From: Flavobacterium sp. UBA7680
GTDB lineage: Bacteria; Bacteroidota; Bacteroidia; Flavobacteriales; Flavobacteriaceae
DNA length: 64,000 nucleotides
Assembly: GCF_002482975.1 (NCBI RefSeq)
Contig: NZ_DLHA01000050.1
Coordinates: 62,001-126,000 of the forward strand
Reading direction: 5' to 3'
Below the pieces are notes generated by a model. It had not been told where the DNA came from and made no database searches. It saw only the letters and a list, made by a program, of their open reading frames with translations. Position 1 is the stretch's first letter; every line of letters begins with the position of its first letter. Shown in pieces: positions 8,574 to 18,108 of this stretch. A program made the position numbers and the translations under genes.

Positions 8574-9572
8574 ATGAAGAAACTTCTTATTGCAGGTTTA
8601 GTGCTTTTCAGTGCTTTGAATATCAGTGCACAATCTAAAAAGTATGTAACTTTTGAAGCAAATATCGCCAACAGAAATACTGACATTATAAAGATTATTA
8701 ATGAAGGCAGAGTAATCAAAACCATCTATGTCGATAAGAATGGTATTTTTAAAGATACTCTGGCCGTTGATGGAGGCAGAAGCCGATTATATGATGGTGT
8801 AGAATCGACAGAATTGTTTCTAAAAAACGGTTACGATATCAAACTGAAAATGGATGCCAAACAATTTGATGAATCTATTGTTTACACTGGTAAAGGAAGT
8901 GCCGAAAACAACATTTTAGCGCAGCGTATTTTAGCCGATGAAAAACTTTATGACAATAGTGTTGCTTCTCTAGACGATGCTGCTTTTAATAAGTTGGTCG
9001 ATGCAAAAAAAGCCGGCGATGCTGCTCGTTTAAAAGATAAAAATCTAGATCCAGAATTTGTAAAAATTGAAACAGAAAATGGAGCTAACGCAATTGCAGA
9101 AATCTCTCAATATCGTAAGGAAGCTCAGGATATTGCAAAAATGAACAACAGACCTTCTCCAGGTTTTGATTATGAAAACCATAAAGGCGGTAAAACCAAA
9201 CTTTCTGATTTAAAAGGAAAATATGTTTATATTGATCTATGGGCAACTTGGTGCGGACCTTGTAGAGGAGAAATTCCATATTTGCAAAAAGTGGAAGAAA
9301 AATATCATGGAAAAAATATTGAGTTCGTAAGTATTTCGATAGACACGCCAAAAGATCATGATAAATGGCAAAAGTTTGTAACCGATAAACAACTAGGAGG
9401 TATTCAGTTATTTTCTGATAATGAATGGAAATCAGAGTTTGTAACAAGTTATAATGTAACCGGAATTCCGAGATTCATTTTAATTGATCCAAAAGGTAAT
9501 GTTGTCGATGCAAATGCATCAAGACCCTCTTCTCCAGACCTTGAAAAGCAGTTAGACTCATTATTGAACTAA
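8574..9572 (+). CDS. Exported thiol-disulfide oxidoreductase, TlpA/ResA-like
   Basis: 332 residues. A signal peptide (MKKLLIAGLVLFSALNISA) directs it to the periplasm. The middle (residues ~20-190) resembles the N-terminal accessory region often seen in Bacteroidota TlpA-like proteins. The C-terminal thioredoxin domain carries WATWCGPCRGE with the redox pair C227/C230, and the cis-proline region VTGIPRFILIDPKG. It probably reduces disulfides in cytochrome c maturation or extracytoplasmic proteins; the substrate cannot be told from sequence. It stands alone, with a promoter box and a terminator. Confidence 0.88.
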   Translation: MKKLLIAGLVLFSALNISAQSKKYVTFEANIANRNTDIIKIINEGRVIKTIYVDKNGIFKDTLAVDGGRSRLYDGVESTELFLKNGYDIKLKMDAKQFDESIVYTGKGSAENNILAQRILADEKLYDNSVASLDDAAFNKLVDAKKAGDAARLKDKNLDPEFVKIETENGANAIAEISQYRKEAQDIAKMNNRPSPGFDYENHKGGKTKLSDLKGKYVYIDLWATWCGPCRGEIPYLQKVEEKYHGKNIEFVSISIDTPKDHDKWQKFVTDKQLGGIQLFSDNEWKSEFVTSYNVTGIPRFILIDPKGNVVDANASRPSSPDLEKQLDSLLN

Positions 9573-9631
9573 TTTATGCATTAAATTTATAACGTTATCG
9601 TAGTTTTGGTTTTTTGCTAAAACACCAGTAA

Positions 9632-9657
9632 AACCAATGCCTCGGCGTTGGTTTTTT
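9632..9657 (+). terminator. Terminator after the TlpA-like gene
   Basis: AACCAATGCC-TC-GGCGTTGGTT, one G-T pair in the stem, followed by seven T residues, 60 bases after the stop codon. Confidence 0.85.
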
Positions 9658-9742
9658 TGTTTTTGGGAAATTTCCAATGTTAAGTTTTTATTCAGTGTTA
9701 CCAAATTGTTAAGTAAAAGTTTTTTTAATGTAAACATTTGAT

Positions 9743-9750
9743 TATATTTG
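9743..9750 (+). promoter_or_regulatory. -7 box of the MORN-repeat gene
   Basis: TATATTTG matches TAnnTTTG, 33 bases before the ATG at 9783. The upstream in-frame ATG at 9738 overlaps this box, so it cannot be the start. Confidence 0.6.
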
Positions 9751-9782
9751 GTAATGATTTCTTAACATTAATACCTAAAGAT

Positions 9783-10133
9783 ATGAAAAAGAGTGTAATT
9801 TTAGCAGCGTTGTTGTTCTCTGGAATATTAGCTGCACAAGAAGCAAATCCTGAATTAGAAGCTGTTGGAAACTCAGTAAAAGCTACTTATTATTATGATA
9901 ATGGCAGAATACAGCAAGAAGGCTTCTTTAAGGATGGTAAATTAGATGGTGTTTGGGTATCTTATGACGAAAGAGGAAATAAAAAAGCCATTGGAGAATA
10001 CACAGACGGAGTTAAAACTGGAAAATGGATTTACTTTACTGATAATAACAACTTAAGCGAAGTTGCTTATGTTGACAATAAAGTAGCCTCAGTTAAAAAC
10101 TTACAGAAAAATGCTTTAGCAAATAGAAACTAA
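9783..10133 (+). CDS. Exported MORN/YwqK-type repeat protein
   Basis: 116 residues from the ATG at 9783, beginning with a signal peptide (MKKSVILAALLFSGILAAQ). Three MORN-like units follow: YYYDNGRIQQEGFFKDGKLDG, WVSYDERGNKKAIGEYTDG and KTGKWIYFTDN. The family is often labelled YwqK-type antitoxin, but no toxin gene lies next to it, so this is better described as a small exported repeat protein of unknown role. It has its own promoter and a terminator. Confidence 0.8.
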   Translation: MKKSVILAALLFSGILAAQEANPELEAVGNSVKATYYYDNGRIQQEGFFKDGKLDGVWVSYDERGNKKAIGEYTDGVKTGKWIYFTDNNNLSEVAYVDNKVASVKNLQKNALANRN

Positions 10134-10157
10134 TTAAGTTTCGACGATTTATAAAAA

Positions 10158-10183
10158 GACCGCTTTTAATAGGCGGTTTTTTT
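10158..10183 (+). terminator. Terminator shared by convergent genes
   Basis: ACCGC-TTTTAATAG-GCGGT followed by seven T residues. It ends the MORN gene and abuts the stop codon of the convergent PepSY gene, whose last codon lies in the T-tract. Confidence 0.75.
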
Positions 10184-11291
10184 ATGCCTGTTTTTTAGAT
10201 TTTTTTCTTCTTCCAAACCAAATTATAAAACCGGTTACTGGTAAAGCAGAAGCCATTAAGCTTACCGTAAAAGCAATAATTTTTCCGGGTAAATCTAAAA
10301 TTTGTCCGGTATGGATCCCGTAATTCATTTCGACAACCTGCAGGCCTAAACTTTTGGAATGATACGGATCACTTTGAATTAATTTTCCGTCTTGCGGATG
10401 AAAATAATAATTGCTTTGATGATCGTATCTTAAGGCATGAGGATATGCTCCGGTGTTGATGATATCGCCTTTTTGCTGCGGATATATAACAAAAAGCATT
10501 TCTGCTTTTGGCTGTAATTTCATGGTTTCAATAAACGCACGATCGACAGCTGTTATAGAATTCGAATCGAATTTTGTTGTGTCGATTACAGGCGCTTTTG
10601 TTTCGGCAACTTTATCTCCGCCAAAGTTGAATGTTTTGTAAATTCCATCGCCAACCCATTCGTAGGTAAATGTTAATCCGGTTATGGCAAGAATAAGCGC
10701 AATTAGTGCGATATAAAATCCGGAAGTATTGTGCCAGTCATAATTTACACGACGCCATCTTGCGGACCATTTTATAGTGAAACTTCTTTTAATGTCACTT
10801 TTTCGTTTTGGACACCATTGTATAATTCCCGAAATCAATAAAAGAATAAAAATTAGGGTTGAAACGCCAATAATATGTTTTCCAATATAATCTGGCAAAA
10901 GCAAATACAAATGAATATATTCGACAATAATGAAAAAATCGGTTTCTGGATTTTCAGTTTTTAAATATTCTCCTGTATAAGGATTAAAATAGAGATATAA
11001 ATTTTCGGTATCAGAATATGTGAAAACAATTGCCGAACGATTTCTTCCATAATAAGAAACCATCGACTGTTTATTCTTCGGAAGAATTTCTTTTGCTTTT
11101 TCCTGTAAAACGGAAGGCATTAAAAATGGTTTGTTTTGAGGTTCAACCAAACGCCATTCTTTTCGGGTAATGTCTTTTATTTCGTCATGAAAACAGAATA
11201 TACAACCCGTAATACAGACTATAAAAACAATAAGCCCGGAAATTAATCCGAGCCATTTATGTAGAAAACGTATTTGCGTTTTGAATCCCAT
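10182..11291 (-). CDS. PepSY-domain membrane protein (siderophore/iron reductase type)
   Basis: 369 residues with four hydrophobic spans (residues ~16-36, ~125-150, ~192-215 and ~335-358), the layout of PepSY_TM proteins. Conserved FLHKWLGLISGLIVFIVCITG opens the first span and GIHTGQILDLPGK precedes the last. Members of the family near TonB receptors are thought to reduce ferric siderophores in the periplasm. Here it is the last gene of a four-gene minus-strand set; a palindromic repeat separates it from the next PepSY gene. No TonB receptor is adjacent. Confidence 0.85.
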   Translation of the reverse strand: MGFKTQIRFLHKWLGLISGLIVFIVCITGCIFCFHDEIKDITRKEWRLVEPQNKPFLMPSVLQEKAKEILPKNKQSMVSYYGRNRSAIVFTYSDTENLYLYFNPYTGEYLKTENPETDFFIIVEYIHLYLLLPDYIGKHIIGVSTLIFILLLISGIIQWCPKRKSDIKRSFTIKWSARWRRVNYDWHNTSGFYIALIALILAITGLTFTYEWVGDGIYKTFNFGGDKVAETKAPVIDTTKFDSNSITAVDRAFIETMKLQPKAEMLFVIYPQQKGDIINTGAYPHALRYDHQSNYYFHPQDGKLIQSDPYHSKSLGLQVVEMNYGIHTGQILDLPGKIIAFTVSLMASALPVTGFIIWFGRRKKSKKQA

Positions 11292-11386
11292 TTTTTGATT
11301 AAAAGCGTAAAAGTAGACGCAAAATCAATAGAGGGCAAATAATTTATGCTAATTTTAAGCGATTGTTCAAAAAGTAAAAAAAGTCA

Positions 11387-11445
11387 GCCACGAATTTCAC
11401 GAATTTCCACAAATTTAATTCGTGCAAATTCGTGAAATTCGTGGC
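11387..11445. repeat. Palindromic repeat, GCCACGAATTTCACGAA family, copy 1
   Basis: A near-complete 59-bp palindrome: the left arm starts GCCACGAATTTCACGAATTT and the right arm ends AAATTCGTGAAATTCGTGGC. Related copies lie at 27063-27134 and 38712-38780, always between genes. Such elements are frequent in flavobacterial genomes; the mechanism of spread is not known to me. Confidence 0.8.
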
Positions 11446-11453
11446 GGAAAAAT

Positions 11454-13019
11454 TTAAGCTTTTGTTTCTGCAACAACTTCTTTTTTAGGCTTTAAGTGAT
11501 ATGCCGTATAAAGTGATATTGAAGCTAAAGCAATCCAGAAAACATCAATAAAGAAAATCTGAATTTTGTGTTCCATAAACGAAGTCCAAAACCAATCTCC
11601 GGAAACAATTCCATTTGTTATTGGGATTAAAAATCCTAAAATACTTCCTGAAATTAAACAGAATTTATTCGTAAAATCATCATTCTTTTTAATAATAAAA
11701 AATACGGTTAATATAAGCCATCCGCCAAAATATAAACTGAATAAACTAGACTGACTTAACGGATAAAATATTTTTGAACCAATAAATGCCAAAGCGGTAA
11801 TGGGGTACATACTCAAACAAATGGCCAGATAAATGCGAACAACAGCAGCGTTGAAACGTCTTTTCTTTTCGGGTAAATTATTCTTTTGTCTCGCTACTAA
11901 CCAAATCATAACGCCAGAAATAATGACAAAACAGGTTATAATTCCCAAAATGAAACTGACGATTTTTAGTGCATATCCGCCGTAATCACCAAAATGAATT
12001 CTATATAAAACATTCTTTACAATATCAATATAACCATTTTGAGTAACAGGATTTTTGCGGGCAACTTCTTTTCCGTCAGCAATGCGGTACACTACTTTTC
12101 CAATTCCCGTAAATTTTTTATCGCTCAATAATTCACCCTCAACTAAAATGTGCATGTTGGCATCGCCATAATTTTGAATAAAAACTCGGGTAATTTCAAA
12201 ATCAGACCAATTGCTTTTTGCTTTAGAAACAAGCTGATTGATGTTAAAAGGAGTTGCTAATTTTTTATTGTCAAATTTAAAATCAGGATCGTTGTATTCT
12301 AATTCTTTATATAATTTGTTCTCGTCGCCTTTATATAAAGCCATTACAGCGGGCGCGACGATTAAAAGTTTAATCATGAAAAATGCTCCGGTTACTGCAT
12401 AAACAAATTGAAACGGAAGTCCGATCATTCCTAATGCGGTGTGCGCATCTGTCCACAATGTTTTTAATTTTTCCTTTGGACGGAAAACATAAAAATTAGA
12501 AACAATCTTTTTCCAATGCAGTAAAAGCCCAGTTATAATAGCAAATAAGAAAAATAAAGCTGTAAATCCCGAAAGATAATATCCAACCGGGTAAGGAATT
12601 TGCGCCAGGAAATGCAGACGATATAAAAACTCACCTAGAGAATAAGATTCTTCGTAAGTGTAGGATTTGAATTTTTTGTTGTCCAGATAAAAGAAAGTTC
12701 CTTCTTTTTGTTTGGCTGGAGCCAAAGTATCTTTGGTACCTTCCATATAAACGGCAACTCTGTTTTCTGTAGAAGGTTTAGATATGGTTATATTTCTTCC
12801 GTGTAAAACGTATTCTTTATCAAGATTTTTTAAAGCTTTATTGTAATCTAATTCAATTTCTTTTGTAATGGCGGTAGATTCACTTCTTTCCCAGTTGATG
12901 ATTTCATCTCTAAAAAAAGAAAAAGATCCCGCAAAAAAGATCACAAAAAGTACAACACTAATTACAATTCCGCTAACGGTATGTGTATGAAAATAAATAT
13001 TATAATGGCGGTTATTCAT
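11454..13019 (-). CDS. PepSY-domain membrane protein, long form
   Basis: 521 residues. The N-terminal HTVSGIVISVVLFVIFFAGSFSFFRDEI span and the later HTALGMIGLPFQFVYAVTG and KIVSFILGIITCFVIISGVMIWL spans are typical of PepSY_TM proteins; four extra hydrophobic helices follow at residues ~390-510. It is the second PepSY protein of the operon and presumably works in ferric-siderophore reduction or heme/iron handling. The gene starts 5 bases after the stop of the 99-residue membrane protein, so they are co-translated. Confidence 0.82.
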   Translation of the reverse strand: MNNRHYNIYFHTHTVSGIVISVVLFVIFFAGSFSFFRDEIINWERSESTAITKEIELDYNKALKNLDKEYVLHGRNITISKPSTENRVAVYMEGTKDTLAPAKQKEGTFFYLDNKKFKSYTYEESYSLGEFLYRLHFLAQIPYPVGYYLSGFTALFFLFAIITGLLLHWKKIVSNFYVFRPKEKLKTLWTDAHTALGMIGLPFQFVYAVTGAFFMIKLLIVAPAVMALYKGDENKLYKELEYNDPDFKFDNKKLATPFNINQLVSKAKSNWSDFEITRVFIQNYGDANMHILVEGELLSDKKFTGIGKVVYRIADGKEVARKNPVTQNGYIDIVKNVLYRIHFGDYGGYALKIVSFILGIITCFVIISGVMIWLVARQKNNLPEKKRRFNAAVVRIYLAICLSMYPITALAFIGSKIFYPLSQSSLFSLYFGGWLILTVFFIIKKNDDFTNKFCLISGSILGFLIPITNGIVSGDWFWTSFMEHKIQIFFIDVFWIALASISLYTAYHLKPKKEVVAETKA

Positions 13020-13024
13020 AAGGA

Positions 13025-13324
13025 TTACGCAACGGGATTATAAGTTTGACCAAGGTAAATAAGAGCAGAAAAAACTAAAGTAAGAAGAAGGTAAATTCCC
13101 CAAATTTTTAATCCGCTTTTGGCTAGGAATGCCAAGACCATCAAAACAACCCAAAGTATAAATCCGCTAAAAGCCATTGTCATTAAAACCTCTGGGCGAT
13201 TGAACCAGGAAGCTAAAGCTAAATGGAAAGTGACAGAAACAAAGTAACCGCCTAAAATTGCTGCGGTAATTTTGGCAAAACGAGGACAAAAGGCAGGAGT
13301 TAAATATTTTGAATTTGCTGGCAT
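13025..13324 (-). CDS. Small membrane protein of iron-uptake operon (DUF3649-like)
   Basis: 99 residues with three hydrophobic spans (residues ~16-38, ~46-68 and ~72-92). It resembles the short membrane proteins (DUF3649) encoded beside PepSY proteins in siderophore operons; I base this on context and on the RFAKITAAILGGYFVS start, without a database search. It lies 5 bases from the long PepSY gene and 14 bases from the preceding 110-residue gene. Confidence 0.65.
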   Translation of the reverse strand: MPANSKYLTPAFCPRFAKITAAILGGYFVSVTFHLALASWFNRPEVLMTMAFSGFILWVVLMVLAFLAKSGLKIWGIYLLLTLVFSALIYLGQTYNPVA

Positions 13325-13338
13325 TGGTCAAAAAAAGT

Positions 13339-13671
13339 TTAATTGTAATAAAGTTCTAATAAAGCAACAAGAATCAGGATTGTTAAAAGTGCTTTACTGT
13401 TTACTTTTTTTAATGGTCTAAGAATGATAATTAAACTCCCAATTGCCATTAGCTGAATAAAAAACATTAAAGTTCCGCTTCCTAAAGACTGTGTAAAAAG
13501 CCAGATGGCATAAGCAGTTACAAGAAGTGCTAAACCAGTGATTTTGGTTTGTTTTGGATTTTTCTGCATCCATTTTTCAAAACCAAAATCATACGATAAA
13601 GAGGCTCTTTTTGAAGTGTAGTAAAGTGTATAAAAAGCTAAAAAAACGATAAGGCTTGCTATTGTTATCAT
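13339..13671 (-). CDS. Small membrane protein of iron-uptake operon (DUF3325-like)
   Basis: 110 residues, three to four hydrophobic spans, first gene of the PepSY operon. The size, the YTSKRASLSY stretch after the first span and the partner genes recall DUF3325, which in pseudomonads also accompanies PepSY and DUF3649 proteins. The assignment is by context. The 221 bases upstream hold an AT-rich region but I see no convincing iron box. Confidence 0.55.
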   Translation of the reverse strand: MITIASLIVFLAFYTLYYTSKRASLSYDFGFEKWMQKNPKQTKITGLALLVTAYAIWLFTQSLGSGTLMFFIQLMAIGSLIIILRPLKKVNSKALLTILILVALLELYYN

Positions 13672-13842
13672 GATTTTACAGATTGAATTAAATTATCGTC
13701 CAGTTAATAAGAGGATAATTTTAAAATTGTTTTTGATTCTGCAAATCTAAGTCATGAATGCCAACAATGCAAGTTATTTTTATTTATTCTAAATTAAATT
13801 TTAATAATAAAGTGATTTAATTCGGTACTATAAATAAAAAAA

Positions 13843-13868
13843 CCTGTTCAAATTAATGAACAGGTTCT
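13843..13868 (-). terminator. Terminator of the odhB operon
   Basis: AACCTGTTCA-AATTAA-TGAACAGGTT, a perfect 10-bp stem preceded by an A-tract on the plus strand (T-tract for the minus-strand transcript), 25 bases after the odhB stop. Confidence 0.85.
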
Positions 13869-13892
13869 GTATATAATTGAAAATTATTTTGA

Positions 13893-15137
13893 TTACAATT
13901 CTAAAGCACGTTTAGCATCGCCATTCATTAATAATTCTAATGGGTTTTCTAAAGCTTCTTTCACAGCAACTAAGAAACCAACAGACTCACGTCCGTCGAT
14001 AATTCTGTGATCGTAAGAAAGTGCAACGTACATCATTGGGTGAATTTCAACTTTTCCGTTTACAGCAATTGGACGCTCAATAATGTTGTGCATTCCTAAA
14101 ATTCCTGATTGAGGAGGGTTGATGATTGGAGTACTTAACATACTTCCAAAAACTCCACCGTTAGTGATTGTGAAAGTTCCACCTGTCATATCATCAACAG
14201 TAATTTGACCATCACGAGCTCTTAAAGCTAATCTTTTGATTTCAGCTTCAATTCCACGGAAAGTTAATAATTCTGCATTACGAACAACAGGAACCATTAA
14301 TCCTTTTGGTCCAGAAACTGCGATTGAGATATCAGCAAAATCGTAAGCGATTTTGTAATCACCATCCATCATAGAGTTCACATCTGGATACAATTGTAAA
14401 GCTCTTGTAACTGCTTTTGTAAAGAATGACATGAAACCTAAACCTAAACCACCATGTTTAGCTTTGAAAGCATCTTTGTATTCATTACGAATTTGGTTAA
14501 TTGGCGTCATGTTTACTTCATTGAAAGTAGTAAGCATAGCTGTTTCATTTTTAGCCGAAACTAGTCTTTCTGCTACTTTACGACGTAACATAGATAATTT
14601 TGTACGCTCAGTTCCACGGCTTCCACCAGTTGGAGTTCCCATTGATGGTACTGCATTTACAGCATCATCTTTAGTGATTCTTCCACCTTTACCAGTTCCT
14701 GAAACTGTAGCTGGAGCAATATTTTTTTCGTCTAATATTTTTCTTGCTGCAGGAGATGGAGTTCCAGCTGCATAACTTGTAGCTGCCGGAGCTGCTTTTG
14801 GAGCCTCAGCTTTTACTTCTGCCTTTGGAGCTTCAGCTTTCGGTGCTTCCGCTTTAGGAGCCTCAGCCGCTGGAGCTGCTGCGTCACCTGCCGGTTTTGC
14901 TGCATCAGTATCAATTAAACAAACTACAGCGCCTACAGCTACTGTATCACCTTCTTCAGCTTTAAGTGTAATAACACCGCTCATTTCAGCAGGTAATTCA
15001 AGAGTAGCTTTATCTGAATCAACTTCAGCAATAGCCTGATCTTTTTCTACATAATCTCCGTCTTTTACTAACCAAGTTGCAATTTCAACTTCTTTTATTG
15101 ATTCCCCTGGTGATGGGACTTTCATTTCTAAAATCAT
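13893..15137 (-). CDS. odhB: 2-oxoglutarate dehydrogenase E2, dihydrolipoyllysine succinyltransferase
   Basis: 414 residues. It transfers the succinyl group to CoA in the TCA cycle complex. Residues 1-77 form a lipoyl domain with the lipoyl lysine in EVDSDKATLELPA (K43). An Ala/Pro/Lys-rich flexible linker with EAPKA repeats follows (~85-120), then the E3/E1-binding domain (TPSPAARKILDEKNI) and the catalytic core, ending with the active-site motif SYDHRIIDGRESVGFL. It lies downstream of sucA, separated by an 80-bp spacer with a hairpin. Confidence 0.96.
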   Translation of the reverse strand: MILEMKVPSPGESIKEVEIATWLVKDGDYVEKDQAIAEVDSDKATLELPAEMSGVITLKAEEGDTVAVGAVVCLIDTDAAKPAGDAAAPAAEAPKAEAPKAEAPKAEVKAEAPKAAPAATSYAAGTPSPAARKILDEKNIAPATVSGTGKGGRITKDDAVNAVPSMGTPTGGSRGTERTKLSMLRRKVAERLVSAKNETAMLTTFNEVNMTPINQIRNEYKDAFKAKHGGLGLGFMSFFTKAVTRALQLYPDVNSMMDGDYKIAYDFADISIAVSGPKGLMVPVVRNAELLTFRGIEAEIKRLALRARDGQITVDDMTGGTFTITNGGVFGSMLSTPIINPPQSGILGMHNIIERPIAVNGKVEIHPMMYVALSYDHRIIDGRESVGFLVAVKEALENPLELLMNGDAKRALEL

Positions 15138-15163
15138 CTTTGTTTTTGTTTAAGGTTTTTATG

Positions 15164-15201
15164 GTTTAAAGTTTCATGTTGTTAAACCTGAAACTTTAAA
15201 C
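15164..15201. repeat. Hairpin in the sucA-odhB spacer
   Basis: GTTTAAAGTTTCA (15164-15176) and TGAAACTTTAAAC (15189-15201) are perfect 13-bp inverted arms around a 12-base loop; a further TTGAAAC copy follows. The word GTTTCA also builds the nuoF-nuoG spacer. It lies inside the sucA-odhB operon, so it may be an mRNA processing or attenuation structure. Confidence 0.7.
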
Positions 15202-15217
15202 TTGAAACATTTTCTTT

Positions 15218-17992
15218 TTATCTGAATAAATTTTTATCGAATACCATTCTAATTGCATCTGCGTGACGACGTTTTGCACGTGTGTAACTTCCAGATGCAG
15301 GAGCTGCGTATGCTTTTAATGAAGCTAATCTCCATTTTACAAGATCAAAGTTCATTAACATAAAGCTGTAAGCTCCCATGTTTTTAGGTTCTTCCTGAGC
15401 CCAAACATAATCATCAGCGTTTGGATATTGTGCGATAATTGCTTTTAACTGCTCAACAGGTAAAGGGAATAATTGTTCGATACGAACAACTGCAACGTCA
15501 TTTCTTCCGTTATTTTCTCTTTCTGCAACGATGTCATAGTAGAATTTACCAGTAACAAAAACTAATGTTTTTACTTTCTTTTTATCTACTGTATTGTCAT
15601 CAATTGTTTCCTGGAAACTTCCGTTTGCTAACTCATCAACTGTTGATACGCATCTTGGATCACGTAATAAACTTTTTGGAGAGAAAACCACTAGAGGTTT
15701 ACGGAAATTAGTTTTCATCTGTCTTCTTAACAAGTGGAAGAAGTTGGCTGGCGTTGTACAATCAGCAACATACATATTTTGTCTTGCACAAAGTTGTAAA
15801 TAACGCTCCATTCTTGCAGAAGAGTGTTCTGCACCTTGTCCTTCATATCCGTGAGGTAATAATAAAACAATACCGTTTTGGTTGTTCCATTTATCTTCTC
15901 CACATGAAATATATTGGTCAATCATAATTTGAGCTCCATTTGAGAAATCTCCAAATTGTGCTTCCCAAATTGTCAATGCATTTGGATTTGCTAATGCATA
16001 TCCATAATCAAAACCAAGAACTCCGTATTCAGATAAAAGTGAATTGAATACGCCGAATTTTCCTTTTTTGTTTTCGATTCCGTCTAATAGAATTACTTCT
16101 TCTTCAGAATCTTCTACTTTAACTACCGCGTGACGGTGAGAGAATGTACCACGCTCTACGTCCTGACCAGAAATACGAACGTCAAATCCTTCTGTTAAAA
16201 GCGAACCGTAAGCCAGAGCTTCTGCAGTTCCCCAATCAAGAGTGTTATTGTCGTATCCTGTTTTTCTATCTGTAACAATTTTAGTTATTTTACTGATGAA
16301 TTTTTTATCAGCTGGTAAAGTTGAGATTGTATTGATGATAGAATCCAATCCTTTTTTATCAAAAGTAGTATCTACTTTTTGAAGCATTTGCGTATCAGTT
16401 ACCTGAACAAATCCGTCCCATTCGTTTTTCATGAATGGAGTTATGATTGTTAAATCTTTTTTACGGGAAGCTTCTAAATTTTCCTCTAAAGCAGATTTGT
16501 ATTCTTTTTCTAAAGCATTTACATAAGATGCATCGATTACGCCGTCAGACAATAATTTTTCAGCATAAATATCTCTTGGATTTTTATGTTTTGCGATGAT
16601 TTTATATAAAACCGGCTGTGTGAAACGAGGTTCGTCACCTTCGTTATGACCGTATTTTCTGTATCCTAATAAGTCGATAAATACGTCACGTCCAAACTGC
16701 ATTCTGTAATCTAATGCAAAAGATACTGCGTGTACAACAGCTTCAGCATCATCAGCATTAACGTGTAAAACTGGTGAAAGTGTTACTTTAGCAACGTCAG
16801 TACAATAAGTAGAAGAACGAGCATCTAAATAGTTAGTTGTAAAACCAACCTGATTGTTAATTACGATATGAATTGTTCCTCCAGTTTTGTAGCCGTCAAG
16901 CTGCGCCATCTGAATGATTTCATACAAAATACCCTGACCTGCAATTGCAGCATCTCCGTGTACCGCGATTGGCAATACTTTAGAGAAATCTTCTGGGAAA
17001 TATTTATCTTGTTTTGCTCTTGTAATACCTTCAATTACAGCTCCAACAGTTTCTAAGTGAGAAGGGTTTGGTGCTAAATTGATGTTAATGCTTTTTCCAG
17101 ATCTTGTTTTTTTGTCGGCAGTAAGACCTAAGTGGTATTTTACGTCACCATCAAAATATTCCTGATCGTAATCTTTACCGTCAAACTCACCAAAAATATC
17201 CTGAGTAGATTTATTAAAGATGTTTGCCAAAACGTTCAAACGACCACGGTGAGCCATTCCCATTACGAATTGTTCAACACCTTTTTCGGCAGCTTGCTCG
17301 ATCAAAGCATCTAAAGCTGGAATAATAGATTCTCCACCTTCTAGTGAAAAACGTTTTTGTCCAACATATTTAGTGTGAAGGAAGTTCTCGAAAGAAACAG
17401 CTTCGTTTAATTTATTTAAGATTGTTTTCTTTTCTTCTGTAGAGAAATTAGGTTGGTTTACATTAACCGCCAGTTTTTCCTGAATCCATTTTACAACGCC
17501 AGGATTTCTGATGTACATATATTCAATACCAATATGCTGGCAGTAAATAGCTTTAAGACGATTTACGATAGCCTCTAATGAAGAAGGTGGAATTCCGATT
17601 GTTTGTGCAGCATCAAAAACAGTTGAAAGGTCAGCTGCTGATAATCCGAAATTCTCAATATCTAAAGTAGGAGAAGAAGTTCTACGATCACGAACAGGGT
17701 TTGTTTTTGTAAACAAGTGTCCGCGCGTACGGTATCCATCAATTAATTTTAAAACATTAAATTCTTTTTGCAGTTTGTCTGAAACCTGACTGTAATCTGT
17801 GTTTGGGCTAGTCACATACTCAACAATCGTCTGCACTGGATTTTCGTCATTATAAGTCGTTTGTCCAAAGTCAAAACCTTGAAAGAAACTTCTCCAGCTA
17901 GGCTCAACGCTGTCTGGGTTAACTAAATATTGATCGTATAATTGTGCAAAGAACTCGGTATGCGCTGCATTTAAAAATGAAAACCTATCCAT
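15218..17992 (-). CDS. sucA: 2-oxoglutarate dehydrogenase E1 component
   Basis: 924 residues from the ATG at 17992 (MDRFSFLNAAHTEF). Thiamine-diphosphate enzyme that decarboxylates 2-oxoglutarate and hands the succinyl group to OdhB. Seen motifs: RFSLEGGESIIPALD, MAHRGRLNVLANI, NPSHLETVGAVIEG, the ThDP-binding GDAAIAGQGI...NNQVGFTTN and the GHNEGDEPRFTQP loop. An ATG at 18031 would add 13 residues but overlaps the promoter box. First gene of a two-gene operon with odhB. Confidence 0.97.
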   Translation of the reverse strand: MDRFSFLNAAHTEFFAQLYDQYLVNPDSVEPSWRSFFQGFDFGQTTYNDENPVQTIVEYVTSPNTDYSQVSDKLQKEFNVLKLIDGYRTRGHLFTKTNPVRDRRTSSPTLDIENFGLSAADLSTVFDAAQTIGIPPSSLEAIVNRLKAIYCQHIGIEYMYIRNPGVVKWIQEKLAVNVNQPNFSTEEKKTILNKLNEAVSFENFLHTKYVGQKRFSLEGGESIIPALDALIEQAAEKGVEQFVMGMAHRGRLNVLANIFNKSTQDIFGEFDGKDYDQEYFDGDVKYHLGLTADKKTRSGKSININLAPNPSHLETVGAVIEGITRAKQDKYFPEDFSKVLPIAVHGDAAIAGQGILYEIIQMAQLDGYKTGGTIHIVINNQVGFTTNYLDARSSTYCTDVAKVTLSPVLHVNADDAEAVVHAVSFALDYRMQFGRDVFIDLLGYRKYGHNEGDEPRFTQPVLYKIIAKHKNPRDIYAEKLLSDGVIDASYVNALEKEYKSALEENLEASRKKDLTIITPFMKNEWDGFVQVTDTQMLQKVDTTFDKKGLDSIINTISTLPADKKFISKITKIVTDRKTGYDNNTLDWGTAEALAYGSLLTEGFDVRISGQDVERGTFSHRHAVVKVEDSEEEVILLDGIENKKGKFGVFNSLLSEYGVLGFDYGYALANPNALTIWEAQFGDFSNGAQIMIDQYISCGEDKWNNQNGIVLLLPHGYEGQGAEHSSARMERYLQLCARQNMYVADCTTPANFFHLLRRQMKTNFRKPLVVFSPKSLLRDPRCVSTVDELANGSFQETIDDNTVDKKKVKTLVFVTGKFYYDIVAERENNGRNDVAVVRIEQLFPLPVEQLKAIIAQYPNADDYVWAQEEPKNMGAYSFMLMNFDLVKWRLASLKAYAAPASGSYTRAKRRHADAIRMVFDKNLFR

Positions 17993-18028
17993 AATATTAG
18001 TGAATATACTTTTTGTTAAATAGAAAGG

Positions 18029-18036
18029 CAAAAGTA
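18029..18036 (-). promoter_or_regulatory. -7 box of sucA-odhB
   Basis: TACTTTTG on the minus strand matches TAnnTTTG, 37 bases before the sucA ATG at 17992. It overlaps the longer-frame ATG at 18031, which excludes that start. No clear -33 box. Confidence 0.6.
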
Positions 18037-18108
18037 CAACAATCGACTTTATTTAAACCTTTTTTTTACGTACTTTTACGTAAAAATTTGTTAAAATAAA
18101 CGTTAACT